A stretch of 64,000 nucleotides of DNA from Hongsoonwoonella zoysiae (lineage in GTDB: Bacteria; Pseudomonadota; Alphaproteobacteria; Rhizobiales; Stappiaceae): positions 992,001-1,056,000 of the forward strand of contig NZ_JABRXF010000002.1 of NCBI RefSeq assembly GCF_013266695.1, read 5' to 3'. The position numbers and the translations under genes are program-made. The notes below the pieces were generated by a model. The model did not search any database and was not told where the DNA came from. It was given only the letters and a program-made list of their open reading frames with translations. Positions 17,569-27,028 of the stretch are shown piece after piece. Each line of letters begins with the position of its first letter. The first letter of the stretch is position 1.

Positions 17569-18713
17569 CCAACGTTTCGGACCAGACCGGATATCGCGCG
17601 CCGACGCCTGCCGAAAAGCGTGACTGGCTGCGGCTGATCAGGTCCGACAATGTCGGGCCCAGCACCTTTCACCGCCTGATGCGCCACTACGGATCGGCGG
17701 AAGCAGCACTTGAAATGCTACCTGAACTCTCCCGCCGCGGTGGTGGCAAGGGCGTTAGGATTGCCTCAACAGCCGATGTCGATGAGGAAATCGAGCGCCT
17801 GGAGGCCATCGGCGGGTATCTCATCGCCATTGGAGAGAATGCCTACCCGGCGCATCTTGCTCATATCGACGGGCCGCCCCCTCTCCTCTCGCTCCGAGGA
17901 ACACGCGACGCGATCAAGCATGAAAACATGCTCGCAATCGTGGGAGCGCGCAACGCTTCGCTCACGGGCCGCAAGATTGCCGGCGAAATTGCGCGTGGTC
18001 TTGGCGAAGCCGACTTCACGATCGTCTCGGGCCTTGCGCGAGGGATCGACGGAGCCGCACACCAGGCGGCCTTGAAAACCGGGACGATCGCCGTCTTCGC
18101 AGGCGGTATCGACGTGCTTTATCCGCCTCAGCACGAAGCCCTGCTGGCCGATATCGTCAACCTCGGCGGGGCGGCCATCAGCGAAATTCCGCTTGGGTGG
18201 CGGCCGAGAGCGCGCGACTTCCCACGCCGGAACCGCCTGATATCTGGGCTCTCGCGCGGGATCATCCTCATCGAGGCCGCGCGAGCCTCCGGCTCGCTGC
18301 ATACGGCGCGCTTCGCCGTGGAGCAGAACCGGGAGGTCTTCGTTGTGCCGGGCTCCCCGCTCGACCCGCGCTCGGAGGGTGGAAACCGCCTGATCCGCGA
18401 GGGAGCAACACTTGTGGGCACGGCCGAAGACGTGCTTGAAAGCCTCGGCAACGGCCGCAATATCATCCGCCCCGCACAACAAAGTTTCTTCGGAGAGGAA
18501 ACTCCGGTGGACGACCTTGGGCCGCTCGACGATACGGACCGCGGGCGCGTTATTTCGGCACTCGGCCCAACCCCTGCCGACCCTGACGAAATCGCGCAAT
18601 TCACCGGAATTCCAACAAGGATGATCAACGTCGTCATCCTGGAACTGGAGGTCGCCGGAAGGGTGGAGCGACATTCCGGCGGCAAGATATCCCTGATAGA
18701 TGCCCGTCACTGA
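17565..18713 (+). CDS. dprA: DNA-processing protein DprA (Smf)
   Basis: The 382-residue protein loads RecA onto incoming single-stranded DNA during natural transformation and protects it. The N-terminal helix-hairpin region ([20 protein letters not shown]) is followed by the Rossmann-like core with [47 protein letters not shown] and the [22 protein letters not shown] loop. A C-terminal winged-helix DML1-like segment ([22 protein letters not shown]) is intact. It overlaps plsY by 4 bases. The gene is widely kept in bacteria without proven competence. Confidence 0.95.
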   Translation: MTNVSDQTGYRAPTPAEKRDWLRLIRSDNVGPSTFHRLMRHYGSAEAALEMLPELSRRGGGKGVRIASTADVDEEIERLEAIGGYLIAIGENAYPAHLAHIDGPPPLLSLRGTRDAIKHENMLAIVGARNASLTGRKIAGEIARGLGEADFTIVSGLARGIDGAAHQAALKTGTIAVFAGGIDVLYPPQHEALLADIVNLGGAAISEIPLGWRPRARDFPRRNRLISGLSRGIILIEAARASGSLHTARFAVEQNREVFVVPGSPLDPRSEGGNRLIREGATLVGTAEDVLESLGNGRNIIRPAQQSFFGEETPVDDLGPLDDTDRGRVISALGPTPADPDEIAQFTGIPTRMINVVILELEVAGRVERHSGGKISLIDARH

Positions 18714-18718
18714 CGGCG

Positions 18719-18760
18719 TTTCAATATATATTTCAATTATATAGATATGTTTCAGCTATA
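18719..18760. repeat. AT-rich triple TTTCA repeat upstream of topA
   Basis: Three spaced copies start TTTCAATATATA (18719), TTTCAATTATAT (18731) and TTTCAGCTATA (18750) in the 189-base gap between dprA and topA. The first two are directly abutting 12-base units. The stretch is markedly AT-rich against GC-rich surroundings. It could be an upstream promoter element or a regulator-binding array for topA. Confidence 0.4.
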
Positions 18761-18902
18761 AGTCGGCAGCAGAAGGCCTTGACCGCGTTCCCCGAACGGG
18801 CCATTTGACAGCCGACTTCCGATTGGTGATCGTCACGCCAGACCTCGACGTATCGGCATCGTAGCGCCGCACGTCTTTCACGTCATTTGCGATTGGGTAT
18901 CG

Positions 18903-21560
18903 ATGAATATCGTCATTGTGGAATCGCCGGCCAAGGCCAAGACAATCAACAAGTACCTGGGCTCCGGCTATCAGGTCATGGCGTCCTATGGCCATGTGCG
19001 CGACCTGCCGGCAAAGGACGGCTCGGTTCGCCCGGACGACGATTTCGACATGACCTGGGATGTGGATTCAAAATCCCAGAAGCGTCTGAACGAAATCGCG
19101 CGGGCCGTGAAAGATGCCGACCGCCTGATCCTCGCGACCGACCCCGACCGCGAGGGCGAGGCAATTTCCTGGCATGTCCTACAGGTGCTCAAGAACAAGA
19201 AAGTCCTGAAGGACAAACCCGTCGAAAGGGTCGTCTTCAACGCCATTACCAAGAAATCGATCCTGGAGGCCATGGAGCATCCGCGCCCCATCGACGCGCC
19301 GCTGGTCGATGCCTATCTCGCGCGCCGCGCACTAGACTATCTGGTGGGCTTCACGCTTTCTCCGGTACTGTGGCGAAAACTTCCCGGCGCGCGATCCGCC
19401 GGCCGCGTCCAGTCCGTTGCGCTTCGCCTCGTCTGCGACCGCGAACGCGAAATCGAGACCTTCGTAAGGCAGGAATACTGGTCGGTCCTCGCGAACCTCA
19501 AGACGGAAGCGGGAGAGCCCTTGCAGGCGCGCCTTGTGGGCGCCGACGGAAAGAAGCTCGGGCGGCTGGATATCACTTCCAAAGAGCAGGCGGACGATCT
19601 CAAAAGCCTTTTGCAAGGGGCAGGATTCAGGGTTGCCTCGATCGAATCGAAGCCGCAGAAGCGGCACCCTTACGCCCCCTTCACGACTTCGACATTGCAG
19701 CAGGAAGCTTCGCGCAAATGCGGGTTTTCCGCCCAGCGCACAATGCAGATCGCCCAGAAGCTTTACGAAGGGATCGACATCGGCGGCGAAACCGTCGGCC
19801 TCATCACCTATATGCGTACCGATGGCGTGCAGATCGCGGGAGAAGCGATCTCCGGCGCCCGCAAGGTAATCGGCCAAGACTACGGCACCAATTACGTTCC
19901 CGAAAAGCCGAGGCACTATTCCTCGAAGGCCAAGAACGCACAGGAAGCTCACGAAGCGATCCGCCCGACCGACCTGTCGCGCCGGCCGAAGGATGTTGCA
20001 CGTTTTCTCGATCCCGACCAGGCGCGGCTTTATGAGCTGGTCTGGAAGCGCACGATCGCAAGCCAGATGGAATCCGCCGTGCTGGAACGCACGACGATCG
20101 ACATTGCCGCTTCGTCCGGTGGCCGCAAGGCGGACCTTCGGGCGACCGGTTCGGTCGTGCGTTTCGACGGTTTTCTCACGCTTTACCAGGAGGGGCGCGA
20201 CGATGAGGAAGACGAGGAAGCCAAGCGCCTGCCCGACGTGAAGGAAAACGAGGGCCTGAGCAAAGGCGCTTCTGAAAAAGGTATCTTCATCGAAGCCGAC
20301 CAGCATTTTACCGAGCCGCCGCCGCGCTACACCGAGGCGACGCTCGTCAAGAAGATGGAAGAACTGGGCATCGGCCGGCCTTCGACCTATGCATCCACCC
20401 TGCAGACGCTGCGCGACCGCGACTACGTCGAACTCGACAAGAAGCGCCTTGTTCCACAAGACAAGGGCCGGCTCGTGATCGCATTTCTGGAAAGCTTCTT
20501 CGACACCTATGTCGAATATGACTTTACCGCCGATCTTGAGGAAAAGCTCGACCGCATCTCCGCCGGCGAACTAGAGTGGAAAGACGTCTTGCGCGACTTC
20601 TGGCGTGAATTTTCAGGCGCGGTCGACAACATCAAGGATTTGCGCGTTTCCGAGGTTCTCGATGCGCTGAACGACCTGCTAGCCGCTCATATCTTCCCTG
20701 AGCGCGAAGACGGCAGCGACCCTCGAGTGTGCCCCGCCTGCGGCAAGGGTCAGCTGTCCCTGAAGGTCAGCCGCTTCGGCGCGTTTGTCGGCTGTTCCAA
20801 CTACAACGATCCGGACACGCCCTGCAGCTACACCCGACAGCTTTCAGCAAACGGGCAGGACGGGGAAGCGGCGGCTGCGGCCGAAGGCCCACGCCTGCTT
20901 GGCCAGGACCCGGAAACGGGCGAAGACGTTACGCTTCGCAGCGGCCGTTTCGGCCCCTACGTGCAGCGCGGCGAAGGCGCAAAGCCGCCGCGCGCCTCGC
21001 TTCCGCGCGGCTGGTCGGCCGATGCTATGGATCTGGAGAAAGCGCTCAGGCTCCTGTCGCTGCCGCGCGACGTGGGCCCGCACCCGGAAGACGGCAAGAT
21101 GATCAGCGCGGGCATTGGCCGCTACGGCCCGTTCGTCCTGCATGACGGGACATATGCCAATCTCGACAGCCCCGAGGAGGTCTTCTCCGTTGGCATTAAC
21201 CGGGCGGTTGACGCGCTGGCGCAAAAGCGCGCCAAGGGCGGCGGACGGCGAGGGGCTGCGGCAGCACCGCTGAAAGAGCTTGGCGAACACCCGGACGGCG
21301 GCGTAATAGCCGTTTACGACGGGCGCTATGGCCCATACGCCAAGTGGGGCAAGGTGAACGCCACGCTGCCGAAGGATAGCGATCCGCAGTCAATCACGCT
21401 TGAACGCGCAATCGAACTGGTCAATGCAAAAGCCGAGAAGAGCGGCAAGGGCAAAACGACCAAGAAGGCAGCTTCAAAGAAGCCTGCAGCCAAGAAATCG
21501 ACGGCAAAGAAGCCATCTCGCAAGAGCGCGACGGAAAGCGCGACGGAAGACGCATCTTGA
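18903..21560 (+). CDS. topA: DNA topoisomerase I
   Basis: The 885-residue type IA topoisomerase relaxes negative supercoils. The N-terminal TOPRIM domain starts IVIVESPAKAKTINKYLG, with ATDPDREGEAISWH as the D-x-D-x-E segment. The catalytic Tyr303 lies in GLITYMRTDG. The C-terminal part carries one four-cysteine zinc-binding motif (CPACGKG to PDTPC, around residues 612-640), followed by three repeats with G-R-F/Y-G-P-Y/F motifs, and a Lys/Ala-rich tail of about 40 residues that probably binds DNA. It is the first gene of an overlapping set: rnr begins inside its stop codon. Confidence 0.97.
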   Translation: MNIVIVESPAKAKTINKYLGSGYQVMASYGHVRDLPAKDGSVRPDDDFDMTWDVDSKSQKRLNEIARAVKDADRLILATDPDREGEAISWHVLQVLKNKKVLKDKPVERVVFNAITKKSILEAMEHPRPIDAPLVDAYLARRALDYLVGFTLSPVLWRKLPGARSAGRVQSVALRLVCDREREIETFVRQEYWSVLANLKTEAGEPLQARLVGADGKKLGRLDITSKEQADDLKSLLQGAGFRVASIESKPQKRHPYAPFTTSTLQQEASRKCGFSAQRTMQIAQKLYEGIDIGGETVGLITYMRTDGVQIAGEAISGARKVIGQDYGTNYVPEKPRHYSSKAKNAQEAHEAIRPTDLSRRPKDVARFLDPDQARLYELVWKRTIASQMESAVLERTTIDIAASSGGRKADLRATGSVVRFDGFLTLYQEGRDDEEDEEAKRLPDVKENEGLSKGASEKGIFIEADQHFTEPPPRYTEATLVKKMEELGIGRPSTYASTLQTLRDRDYVELDKKRLVPQDKGRLVIAFLESFFDTYVEYDFTADLEEKLDRISAGELEWKDVLRDFWREFSGAVDNIKDLRVSEVLDALNDLLAAHIFPEREDGSDPRVCPACGKGQLSLKVSRFGAFVGCSNYNDPDTPCSYTRQLSANGQDGEAAAAAEGPRLLGQDPETGEDVTLRSGRFGPYVQRGEGAKPPRASLPRGWSADAMDLEKALRLLSLPRDVGPHPEDGKMISAGIGRYGPFVLHDGTYANLDSPEEVFSVGINRAVDALAQKRAKGGGRRGAAAAPLKELGEHPDGGVIAVYDGRYGPYAKWGKVNATLPKDSDPQSITLERAIELVNAKAEKSGKGKTTKKAASKKPAAKKSTAKKPSRKSATESATEDAS

Positions 21561-23875
21561 CACGCGGCGGACCAGCCAAGGCGAAGAAACGCAAGAAGAC
21601 CGACAAGGGAGGCGACGAACTCCCAAGCCGCGAGGACATTCTTGCCTTCGTCGCCTCTCAGCCGGGCAAGGTCGGCAAGCGGGAAATCGCCAAGCATTTC
21701 GCCATCAAAGGCGGACAGCGCATTTTTTTGAAGCGCCTCCTGAACGACCTTGCCGAGGAAGGCGTTCTGGAAAAGCGGCAGAAACGGCTCATGAGGCCGG
21801 GCGATCTGCCGCCCGTTCTGGTCGTCAACCTGATCGCAAGGGACGCCGATGGCGAACTCCTTGGCGAACCGATGAAATGGGACGAGGAGGAGAACGGAAA
21901 ACCGCCGAAGATCCTCATACTTCCGGAGCGCCACAAGAAGCCCGGCCCTGCCGGAGGCATTGGCGATCAGGCGCTCGTTCGCCTTTCCGATGTCGACCCG
22001 GGCCGGGAAGCGAAGCACTCGGCACGCATTATCAAGCTGCTTGAGCGCCGGCAGACGACCGTTCTTGGCATCCTGCGGCTTCATTCGGGCCGGGCCGGCG
22101 CAAGGCTTGAGCCGGTGGAGCGAAAACAAAAAGAGCTGCAGGTCGACACATCAGACCTCAAGGGCGCGGAAGATGGCGATCTCGTAACCGTCCAGATTAC
22201 CCGAACCAGCCGCTTCGGGCTGCCGCAGGCGCGAATTACCAGGCGTATCGGCTCAATGAACTCCGAGATGGCGGTTTCCGAAATCGCTCTCCATACGCAT
22301 GGCATCCCGCATGACTTTCCAGCCACCGTGCTGGCGGAAGCCGAAAGCGCCGAGCCGGTAAAGCCGGGCGAACGCGAAGACTGGCGCGACCTGCCGCTTG
22401 TCACCATCGACCCGCCGGACGCCAAGGACCATGACGACGCGGTGCATGCGGTGGCGGACGATGCGCCCGACAACGAAGGCGGCCATATCGTCACAGTCGC
22501 GATCGCCGATGTGGCAGCTTATGTGCGGCCCGGCTCCGCGCTCGACAGGGAAGCGCACATTCGCGGCAACTCGGTCTATTTCCCCGACCGTGTCATTCCG
22601 ATGTTGCCCGAACGCATCTCGAACGACCTGTGCTCACTGCGTGAACTGGAAGACCGGCCGGCGATGGCCGTACGCATGGTTTTCGACAAGGCGGGCAAGA
22701 AGCGTAGCCACAGCTTCCACCGCATCCTCATGCGCTCGCAGGCCAAACTGTCCTACGTTCAGGCGCAGGCCGCGATCGACGGCCAGACGGACGAAAAGAC
22801 GGAAGTGCTTCTGGACGGTGTTCTGAAACCGCTTTGGGATGCCTACGCCGTCTTGAAAAAGGGGCGCGATGACCGCGAACCCCTCGACCTCGACCTGCCG
22901 GAGAGAATAATCAGGCTCGACGAGAAGGGCATGGTGGCCGCGATCTATGTGCCCGAACGCCTCGATGCGCACAAGCTCATCGAGGAATTCATGATCCAGG
23001 CAAATGTCGCCGCCGCCGAAACGCTCGAAAAAAGGCAGACGCCGCTACTATACCGGATTCACGACGCTTCCAGCCCGGAAAAGCTGGAGGCGTTGAAGGA
23101 CTTTCTCGCAACGCTCGACATCAAGCTGTCCCAGCGCGGGGGCCTGCGTCCCTCCGTTTTCAACGGTATCTTGAAAAAAGTGCAGGGAACGCCCAACGAC
23201 CAGCTCGTAAACGAGGTGATCCTGCGCAGCCAGGCGCAAGCGGAATACGCTCCGGCGAATATCGGCCACTTCGGCCTGAACCTTCGCCGATATGCACATT
23301 TCACCTCGCCGATCCGCCGTTATGCGGATCTGATCGTTCATCGCGGCCTCATTCGCGCGCTCGACCTCGGCAACGACGGCCTGCCCGAAGGCATCGAGAG
23401 CAAGCTGGAGGCGATCGGCGCGGAAGTATCGGCTGCCGAGCGCCGGGCGATGCTGGCGGAACGAGAGACGATCGACCGGCTGATTGCCATCTGGATGAAG
23501 GATCAGGTGGGCGCTACGTTCAACGGCCGTATTTCGGGCGTTGTAAAATCCGGCCTATTCGTCCGCCTCGACAATACCGGCGCGGATGGTTTCGTGCCTG
23601 CATCGACAATCGGCGAGGATTATTACCACTACGACGAAACGTCACATTCCATGATCGGCCGATCCACGGGAGAAACGTACCGATTGGGCGACCATGTAGA
23701 GGTTCGCCTTGTAGAGGCAGCGCCGTTTGCCGGCGCGCTGCGGTTTGAACTCCTGAGCGAGGGTCGTTATCTAACGAAACGGTCCGCCTTCAAGCGGCCG
23801 CAGACCCGAAGCGGCCGCGTCAGAGATGCCGCCCAAAAGGCGCCAGGCCGCCAGAAGAAAGGTCGACGCAGATGA
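21557..23875 (+). CDS. rnr: Ribonuclease R
   Basis: The 772-residue 3'-5' exoribonuclease of the RNB family starts at a TTG overlapping the topA stop by 4 bases (TTGA). An N-terminal helix-turn-helix-like segment (KREIAKHFAIKGGQRIFLKRLL) is followed by cold-shock domains, then the RNB catalytic core with TIDPPDAKDHDDAVHA, where the aspartates bind Mg2+. RYAHFTSPIRRYADLIVHRGL, an S1 domain around residues 640-725 and a basic tail complete the enzyme. It degrades structured RNA and processes tmRNA-tagged messages. The RNA-binding basic C-terminus is typical of RNase R rather than RNase II. Confidence 0.96.
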   Translation: MTRGGPAKAKKRKKTDKGGDELPSREDILAFVASQPGKVGKREIAKHFAIKGGQRIFLKRLLNDLAEEGVLEKRQKRLMRPGDLPPVLVVNLIARDADGELLGEPMKWDEEENGKPPKILILPERHKKPGPAGGIGDQALVRLSDVDPGREAKHSARIIKLLERRQTTVLGILRLHSGRAGARLEPVERKQKELQVDTSDLKGAEDGDLVTVQITRTSRFGLPQARITRRIGSMNSEMAVSEIALHTHGIPHDFPATVLAEAESAEPVKPGEREDWRDLPLVTIDPPDAKDHDDAVHAVADDAPDNEGGHIVTVAIADVAAYVRPGSALDREAHIRGNSVYFPDRVIPMLPERISNDLCSLRELEDRPAMAVRMVFDKAGKKRSHSFHRILMRSQAKLSYVQAQAAIDGQTDEKTEVLLDGVLKPLWDAYAVLKKGRDDREPLDLDLPERIIRLDEKGMVAAIYVPERLDAHKLIEEFMIQANVAAAETLEKRQTPLLYRIHDASSPEKLEALKDFLATLDIKLSQRGGLRPSVFNGILKKVQGTPNDQLVNEVILRSQAQAEYAPANIGHFGLNLRRYAHFTSPIRRYADLIVHRGLIRALDLGNDGLPEGIESKLEAIGAEVSAAERRAMLAERETIDRLIAIWMKDQVGATFNGRISGVVKSGLFVRLDNTGADGFVPASTIGEDYYHYDETSHSMIGRSTGETYRLGDHVEVRLVEAAPFAGALRFELLSEGRYLTKRSAFKRPQTRSGRVRDAAQKAPGRQKKGRRR

Positions 23876-24336
23876 GCGTGACATATGGAACCGAACATGA
23901 AGCGCCGGAAATTGCGCTTCCCAAGCGCGATACCGGCAAGGCGGTGCTGCGCGGGCTTTTTTGCAAGTGCCCGTCCTGCGGCGCGGGGCGTATTTTCAAC
24001 GGTTACCTGACCGTGGCTCGTGAGTGCAATTCCTGCGGCGAGGAGCTGCATCATCACCGCGCCGACGATGCCCCGCCCTATTTCACCATATTCCTCGTCG
24101 GCCACCTGATCGTTCCACTGGCGCTCGGCATCGAAATCGCCTACCGGCCCGACATGTGGATACACATGGCGCTCTGGCTGCCACTGACGATCCTTTCATC
24201 CCTCTTTTTCCTCCGGCCCATAAAAGGCGCATTGATTGGCCTGCAATGGGGCCTCTACATGCATGGCTTCGACCCCAACAGCGTCGATCCGGACGCCCCG
24301 GAAGAAGCGGGCGTCGTCATGGCCGAGCGCTCATGA
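23872..24336 (+). CDS. DUF983 family membrane protein
   Basis: The 154-residue protein overlaps rnr by 4 bases (ATGA). It has two cysteine pairs, CKCPSCGAGRIF and CNSCGEEL, resembling a zinc ribbon, then HHHRADDAPPYFTIFLVGHLIVP, the family's signature, and two hydrophobic segments around residues 69-88 and 95-115. DUF983 proteins are common in alphaproteobacteria and have no established function. The tight position between rnr and a NUDIX gene is conserved in this group. Confidence 0.88.
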   Translation: MSVTYGTEHEAPEIALPKRDTGKAVLRGLFCKCPSCGAGRIFNGYLTVARECNSCGEELHHHRADDAPPYFTIFLVGHLIVPLALGIEIAYRPDMWIHMALWLPLTILSSLFFLRPIKGALIGLQWGLYMHGFDPNSVDPDAPEEAGVVMAERS

Positions 24337-25076
24337 GCAAAACCCTCGTCGAACGCCTGTCGAATGCGGAAAGGCAGACGCACCATCCCAACGTCCGGCC
24401 GAAGGACGCGGCGACGCTGCTGATCCTCGACAGACAGGCGAACGGCGAATTCAAGGTACTGATGGGGCGGCGGCACAAGCGCCACCGCTTCATGCCCGGC
24501 ATGTTCGTGTTTCCGGGCGGGCGCGTGGATCCATCGGATTCCCGCACTCCCGTTACCGGCAGCTACCACCCGGAAGTTTCACGCAAACTTGCCCATTCCA
24601 TGAAAGGGCCGAAAACAGGCGCCCGTGCAAGGGCGTTTGCGGTGGCGGCCGTGCGTGAAACCTACGAGGAAGCAGGGGTTTTCGTCGGCTCCAGGATCGA
24701 AAGCAAATGGCAGGGAAAAGGGGATTTCGCAGCCTTTTCCGATCGCGGCCTCATGCCCGACCTCACGCCCATGCGCCTGATTGCGCGCGCCATCACTCCG
24801 CCGCGCCGCCCGCGCCGATTCGACACGAGATTTCTTGCCGTTCCCGCAGATGCGATCGCCGGGCAGCTTGCCGAAGGTACGGGCCCTTCCGGAGAGTTGG
24901 AGGACGTCCATTGGCTGACGCTGGATGCGGCGAAGGATCTTGAACTCCCAACGATCACGCTGACGATCATCGAGGAACTGCAAAACCGGCTTTCCTCGGA
25001 CCGCGACCTGGCACCGGAAACGCCCGTCCCCTTCTACTACTGGCGCGGCAAGGGCTTTATCCGCGAAGAAGTCTGA
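24333..25076 (+). CDS. NUDIX hydrolase
   Basis: Starting at the ATG at 24333, which overlaps the DUF983 stop by 4 bases, the protein has 247 residues. The NUDIX box is recognisable as G-x5-A-x7-RETYEEAG near residues 96-115, with VFPGGRVD upstream as the strand leading to it. A large insertion after the box and the ending FYYWRGKGFIREEV are seen in NUDT7/8/19-like proteins, some of which hydrolyse CoA or related diphosphates. The first box residue pattern deviates slightly, so the substrate is uncertain. Confidence 0.82.
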   Translation: MSKTLVERLSNAERQTHHPNVRPKDAATLLILDRQANGEFKVLMGRRHKRHRFMPGMFVFPGGRVDPSDSRTPVTGSYHPEVSRKLAHSMKGPKTGARARAFAVAAVRETYEEAGVFVGSRIESKWQGKGDFAAFSDRGLMPDLTPMRLIARAITPPRRPRRFDTRFLAVPADAIAGQLAEGTGPSGELEDVHWLTLDAAKDLELPTITLTIIEELQNRLSSDRDLAPETPVPFYYWRGKGFIREEV

Positions 25077-25127
25077 GATAGACGCTGCGTCAATAATGAG
25101 CGCTTTCTTTATCGGAGGGTTCAAGCG

Positions 25128-26309
25128 GTGGGCGCTTTGGGTGCGACTGTCGATAAGGCGCGGCGCCTGCGCGGCATAGCCGCCGCCATATCGGCGATCA
25201 CCGCCGTCGGCATCGCGCTATCGATCAGCCTGCCGCTCCTGTCGCTGACGCTGGAAGCGCGCGGTGTTTCCGGCACGTGGATCGGCATCAACACCGCAAT
25301 GGCAGGCGTTGCCTCGCTTGCCGTGACGCCAATCGCACCGGGACTTGCGTTCCGGATCGGCACAGCCCGCACAACCTTCCTCTGCGTGGTATTCGCGGCG
25401 ATATCGCTGATCGGTTTTTATTTCGCCGAAGCCTTCTGGATGTGGTTTCCGCTGCGCGTCATTTTCCACGGAGCGGTCACCATTGCATTCATCCTTTCGG
25501 AATACTGGATCAACGCGCTTGCGCCCGATGCCAGACGCGGCTTCGTAATGGGCATTTACGCCACGGTGCTATCGATCGGTTTTGCCACGGGACCGGCCAT
25601 CCTCACCCTGACCGGGACAGCCGGATTGGTTCCATTCGTCGCGGGCGCCATCCTGCTCGTGATCGCCGCGGTACCGGTGCTGCTTGCGCGGGCCGACGAA
25701 CCGTCCCGGCATGGCGAAGAGACCTCCCTGCCGATCCTTACCTATCTTTTCGCCGCACCACTGGGCACGCTCGCGGGCCTTGTCTTCGGTGCAGTGGAAC
25801 AAGGCGCCCTGTCGCTACTTCCGATCTTCGGGGTACGCGTCGGTCTCGGGCCGTCGGATGCCGCGCTATTGGTTTCGGCGGTTGCCCTGGGCAACGTCCT
25901 GCTTCAGATACCGTTGGGGATAGCCGCCGACCGATACGACCGGCGATGGCTCCTGTTCGCATGCGCCGCGATCGGCACGGGCGGAGCGCTGCTGATGCCG
26001 CCCGTCTCGCAAGACTTCCCGACGCTGCTAGCGGTCTTGTTCGTCTGGGGCGGTTTTATCGCGGGCCTCTATACGATCGGACTGACGCATCTCGGTGCGC
26101 GCTACCGGGGAAAAGCCCTTGCCGGCGCCAATGCCGCCTTCGTCATGATGTATTCCACTGGAATGTTGATCGGCCCGACGATGATGGGGGCGGGGCTGAC
26201 AACGATCGGGCCAGCCGGATTGCCATACGTATGCGCGTTTCTTTTCGCCGTCTTCGCGCTCATCGCCCTTTACAGAATATGGTCCGGCTCCAACCGGAAT
26301 CCGGCTTGA
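25128..26309 (+). CDS. MFS transporter (YcaD-like)
   Basis: From a GTG at 25128 with TCGGAGGG about 10 bases upstream, the frame encodes 393 residues with about twelve membrane segments. The first segment region reads ISAITAVGIALSISLPLLSL. An arginine-rich loop between segments 2 and 3 and the GIAADRYDRRW motif between segments 8 and 9 are typical of the major facilitator superfamily. The pattern of a short protein with YWINALAPDARRGFVMGIYA resembles YcaD-type transporters. The substrate is unknown. It follows the NUDIX gene by 51 bases; a promoter for rpmG overlaps its stop codon. Confidence 0.85.
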   Translation: MGALGATVDKARRLRGIAAAISAITAVGIALSISLPLLSLTLEARGVSGTWIGINTAMAGVASLAVTPIAPGLAFRIGTARTTFLCVVFAAISLIGFYFAEAFWMWFPLRVIFHGAVTIAFILSEYWINALAPDARRGFVMGIYATVLSIGFATGPAILTLTGTAGLVPFVAGAILLVIAAVPVLLARADEPSRHGEETSLPILTYLFAAPLGTLAGLVFGAVEQGALSLLPIFGVRVGLGPSDAALLVSAVALGNVLLQIPLGIAADRYDRRWLLFACAAIGTGGALLMPPVSQDFPTLLAVLFVWGGFIAGLYTIGLTHLGARYRGKALAGANAAFVMMYSTGMLIGPTMMGAGLTTIGPAGLPYVCAFLFAVFALIALYRIWSGSNRNPA

Positions 26310-26333
26310 CTTTATAGGAACCATCCTTATGGT
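26306..26333 (+). promoter_or_regulatory. Candidate sigma-70-type promoter for rpmG
   Basis: TTGACT at 26306-26311 overlaps the MFS stop codon. TATGGT follows at 26328-26333 with a 16-base spacer, giving a transcript start about 90 bases ahead of the rpmG ATG. The match is moderate. Confidence 0.4.
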
Positions 26334-26429
26334 GCGCGCGACGTTTTCACTGATCGCCCGGCCGCAGCTCACCGCTTCGCAAGCGGTATTCCAGCGTATT
26401 CGGGCACGACACACGCAAGGACGAAAGCC

Positions 26430-26597
26430 ATGGCCAAGGCGACAACAATCAAGATCAGGCTCGTCTCGACGGCCGACACCGGATATTTCTACGTCACCAA
26501 GAAGAACACCCGCACCATGACGGAAAAAATGACGAAGAAAAAATACGATCCGGTCGCGAAGAAGCACGTCGAGTTCCGCGAAGCGAAAATCAAGTAA
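26430..26597 (+). CDS. rpmG: 50S ribosomal protein L33
   Basis: The 55-residue basic protein is shorter than most gene-calling cut-offs. It reads [20 protein letters not shown], then [21 protein letters not shown], then the C-terminal [14 protein letters not shown], which is the cysteine-free form of L33 found in alphaproteobacteria. L33 binds the E-site region of the large subunit. GCAAGGACG lies 7-12 bases before the ATG. A strong intrinsic terminator follows at 26631. The gene is monocistronic, between an MFS gene and the pleD region. Confidence 0.96.
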   Translation: MAKATTIKIRLVSTADTGYFYVTKKNTRTMTEKMTKKKYDPVAKKHVEFREAKIK

Positions 26598-26630
26598 CCC
26601 GATTGACTGCAGGTTATGCTTTTTGAAATC

Positions 26631-26652
26631 GGGCGCTTCGGCGCCCTTTTTT
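26631..26652 (+). terminator. Intrinsic terminator of rpmG
   Basis: A perfect stem GGGCGC / GCGCCC around a TTCG tetraloop is followed at once by a run of six T. It lies 34 bases after the rpmG stop codon. Confidence 0.93.
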
Positions 26653-26698
26653 ATTACCGAGTTATTCTAACAAATTTGTTTCCAATCGATAATGATTC

Positions 26699-26814
26699 GG
26701 CCGGTTGCGACGCAGGCGTAACGAGGAGGCCACTCTATCCTGCACCGCAACCGGCCCACCCTACGGAACCCAGGAGATGCGGCGGACCTGAGAGTACCGT
26801 AGGGATCTCAAACG
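26699..26814 (+). ncRNA. Candidate structured RNA: two nested long hairpins
   Basis: In the 430-base gap between rpmG and pleD, GGCCGGTTGCG (26699) pairs with CGCAACCGGCC (26746). After a symmetric two-base internal loop, GCAGG pairs with CCTGC, leaving a 22-base loop containing GAGGAGGCC. Directly after it, CCCTACGG (26759) pairs with CCGTAGGG (26807), with inner CAGG/CCTG. The strand is not certain, since hairpins fold on either strand. I cannot match it to 4.5S, 6S, RNase P, tmRNA or a riboswitch. It may be a small RNA, a 3'-end element of pleD, or a decayed repeat. Confidence 0.35.
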
Positions 26815-27028
26815 GTTTCATCCGCCGAGTTCATGACGGGATGTCCGCGATTTCTCTCGTATGTCGAGACTACAGTGCCGAAGCCTGGAAGCAACATACA
26901 TGAGAGCACCGTCCAAGAAAAATTACAATTTTAGTAAAGTAACGAGGTTAATTTCGATTTCCGTGAAGACCGGCACGAAAGACGGGAGCAAAATTACGTC
27001 CAGATATATGCTTTGAACGTGGATGGTT

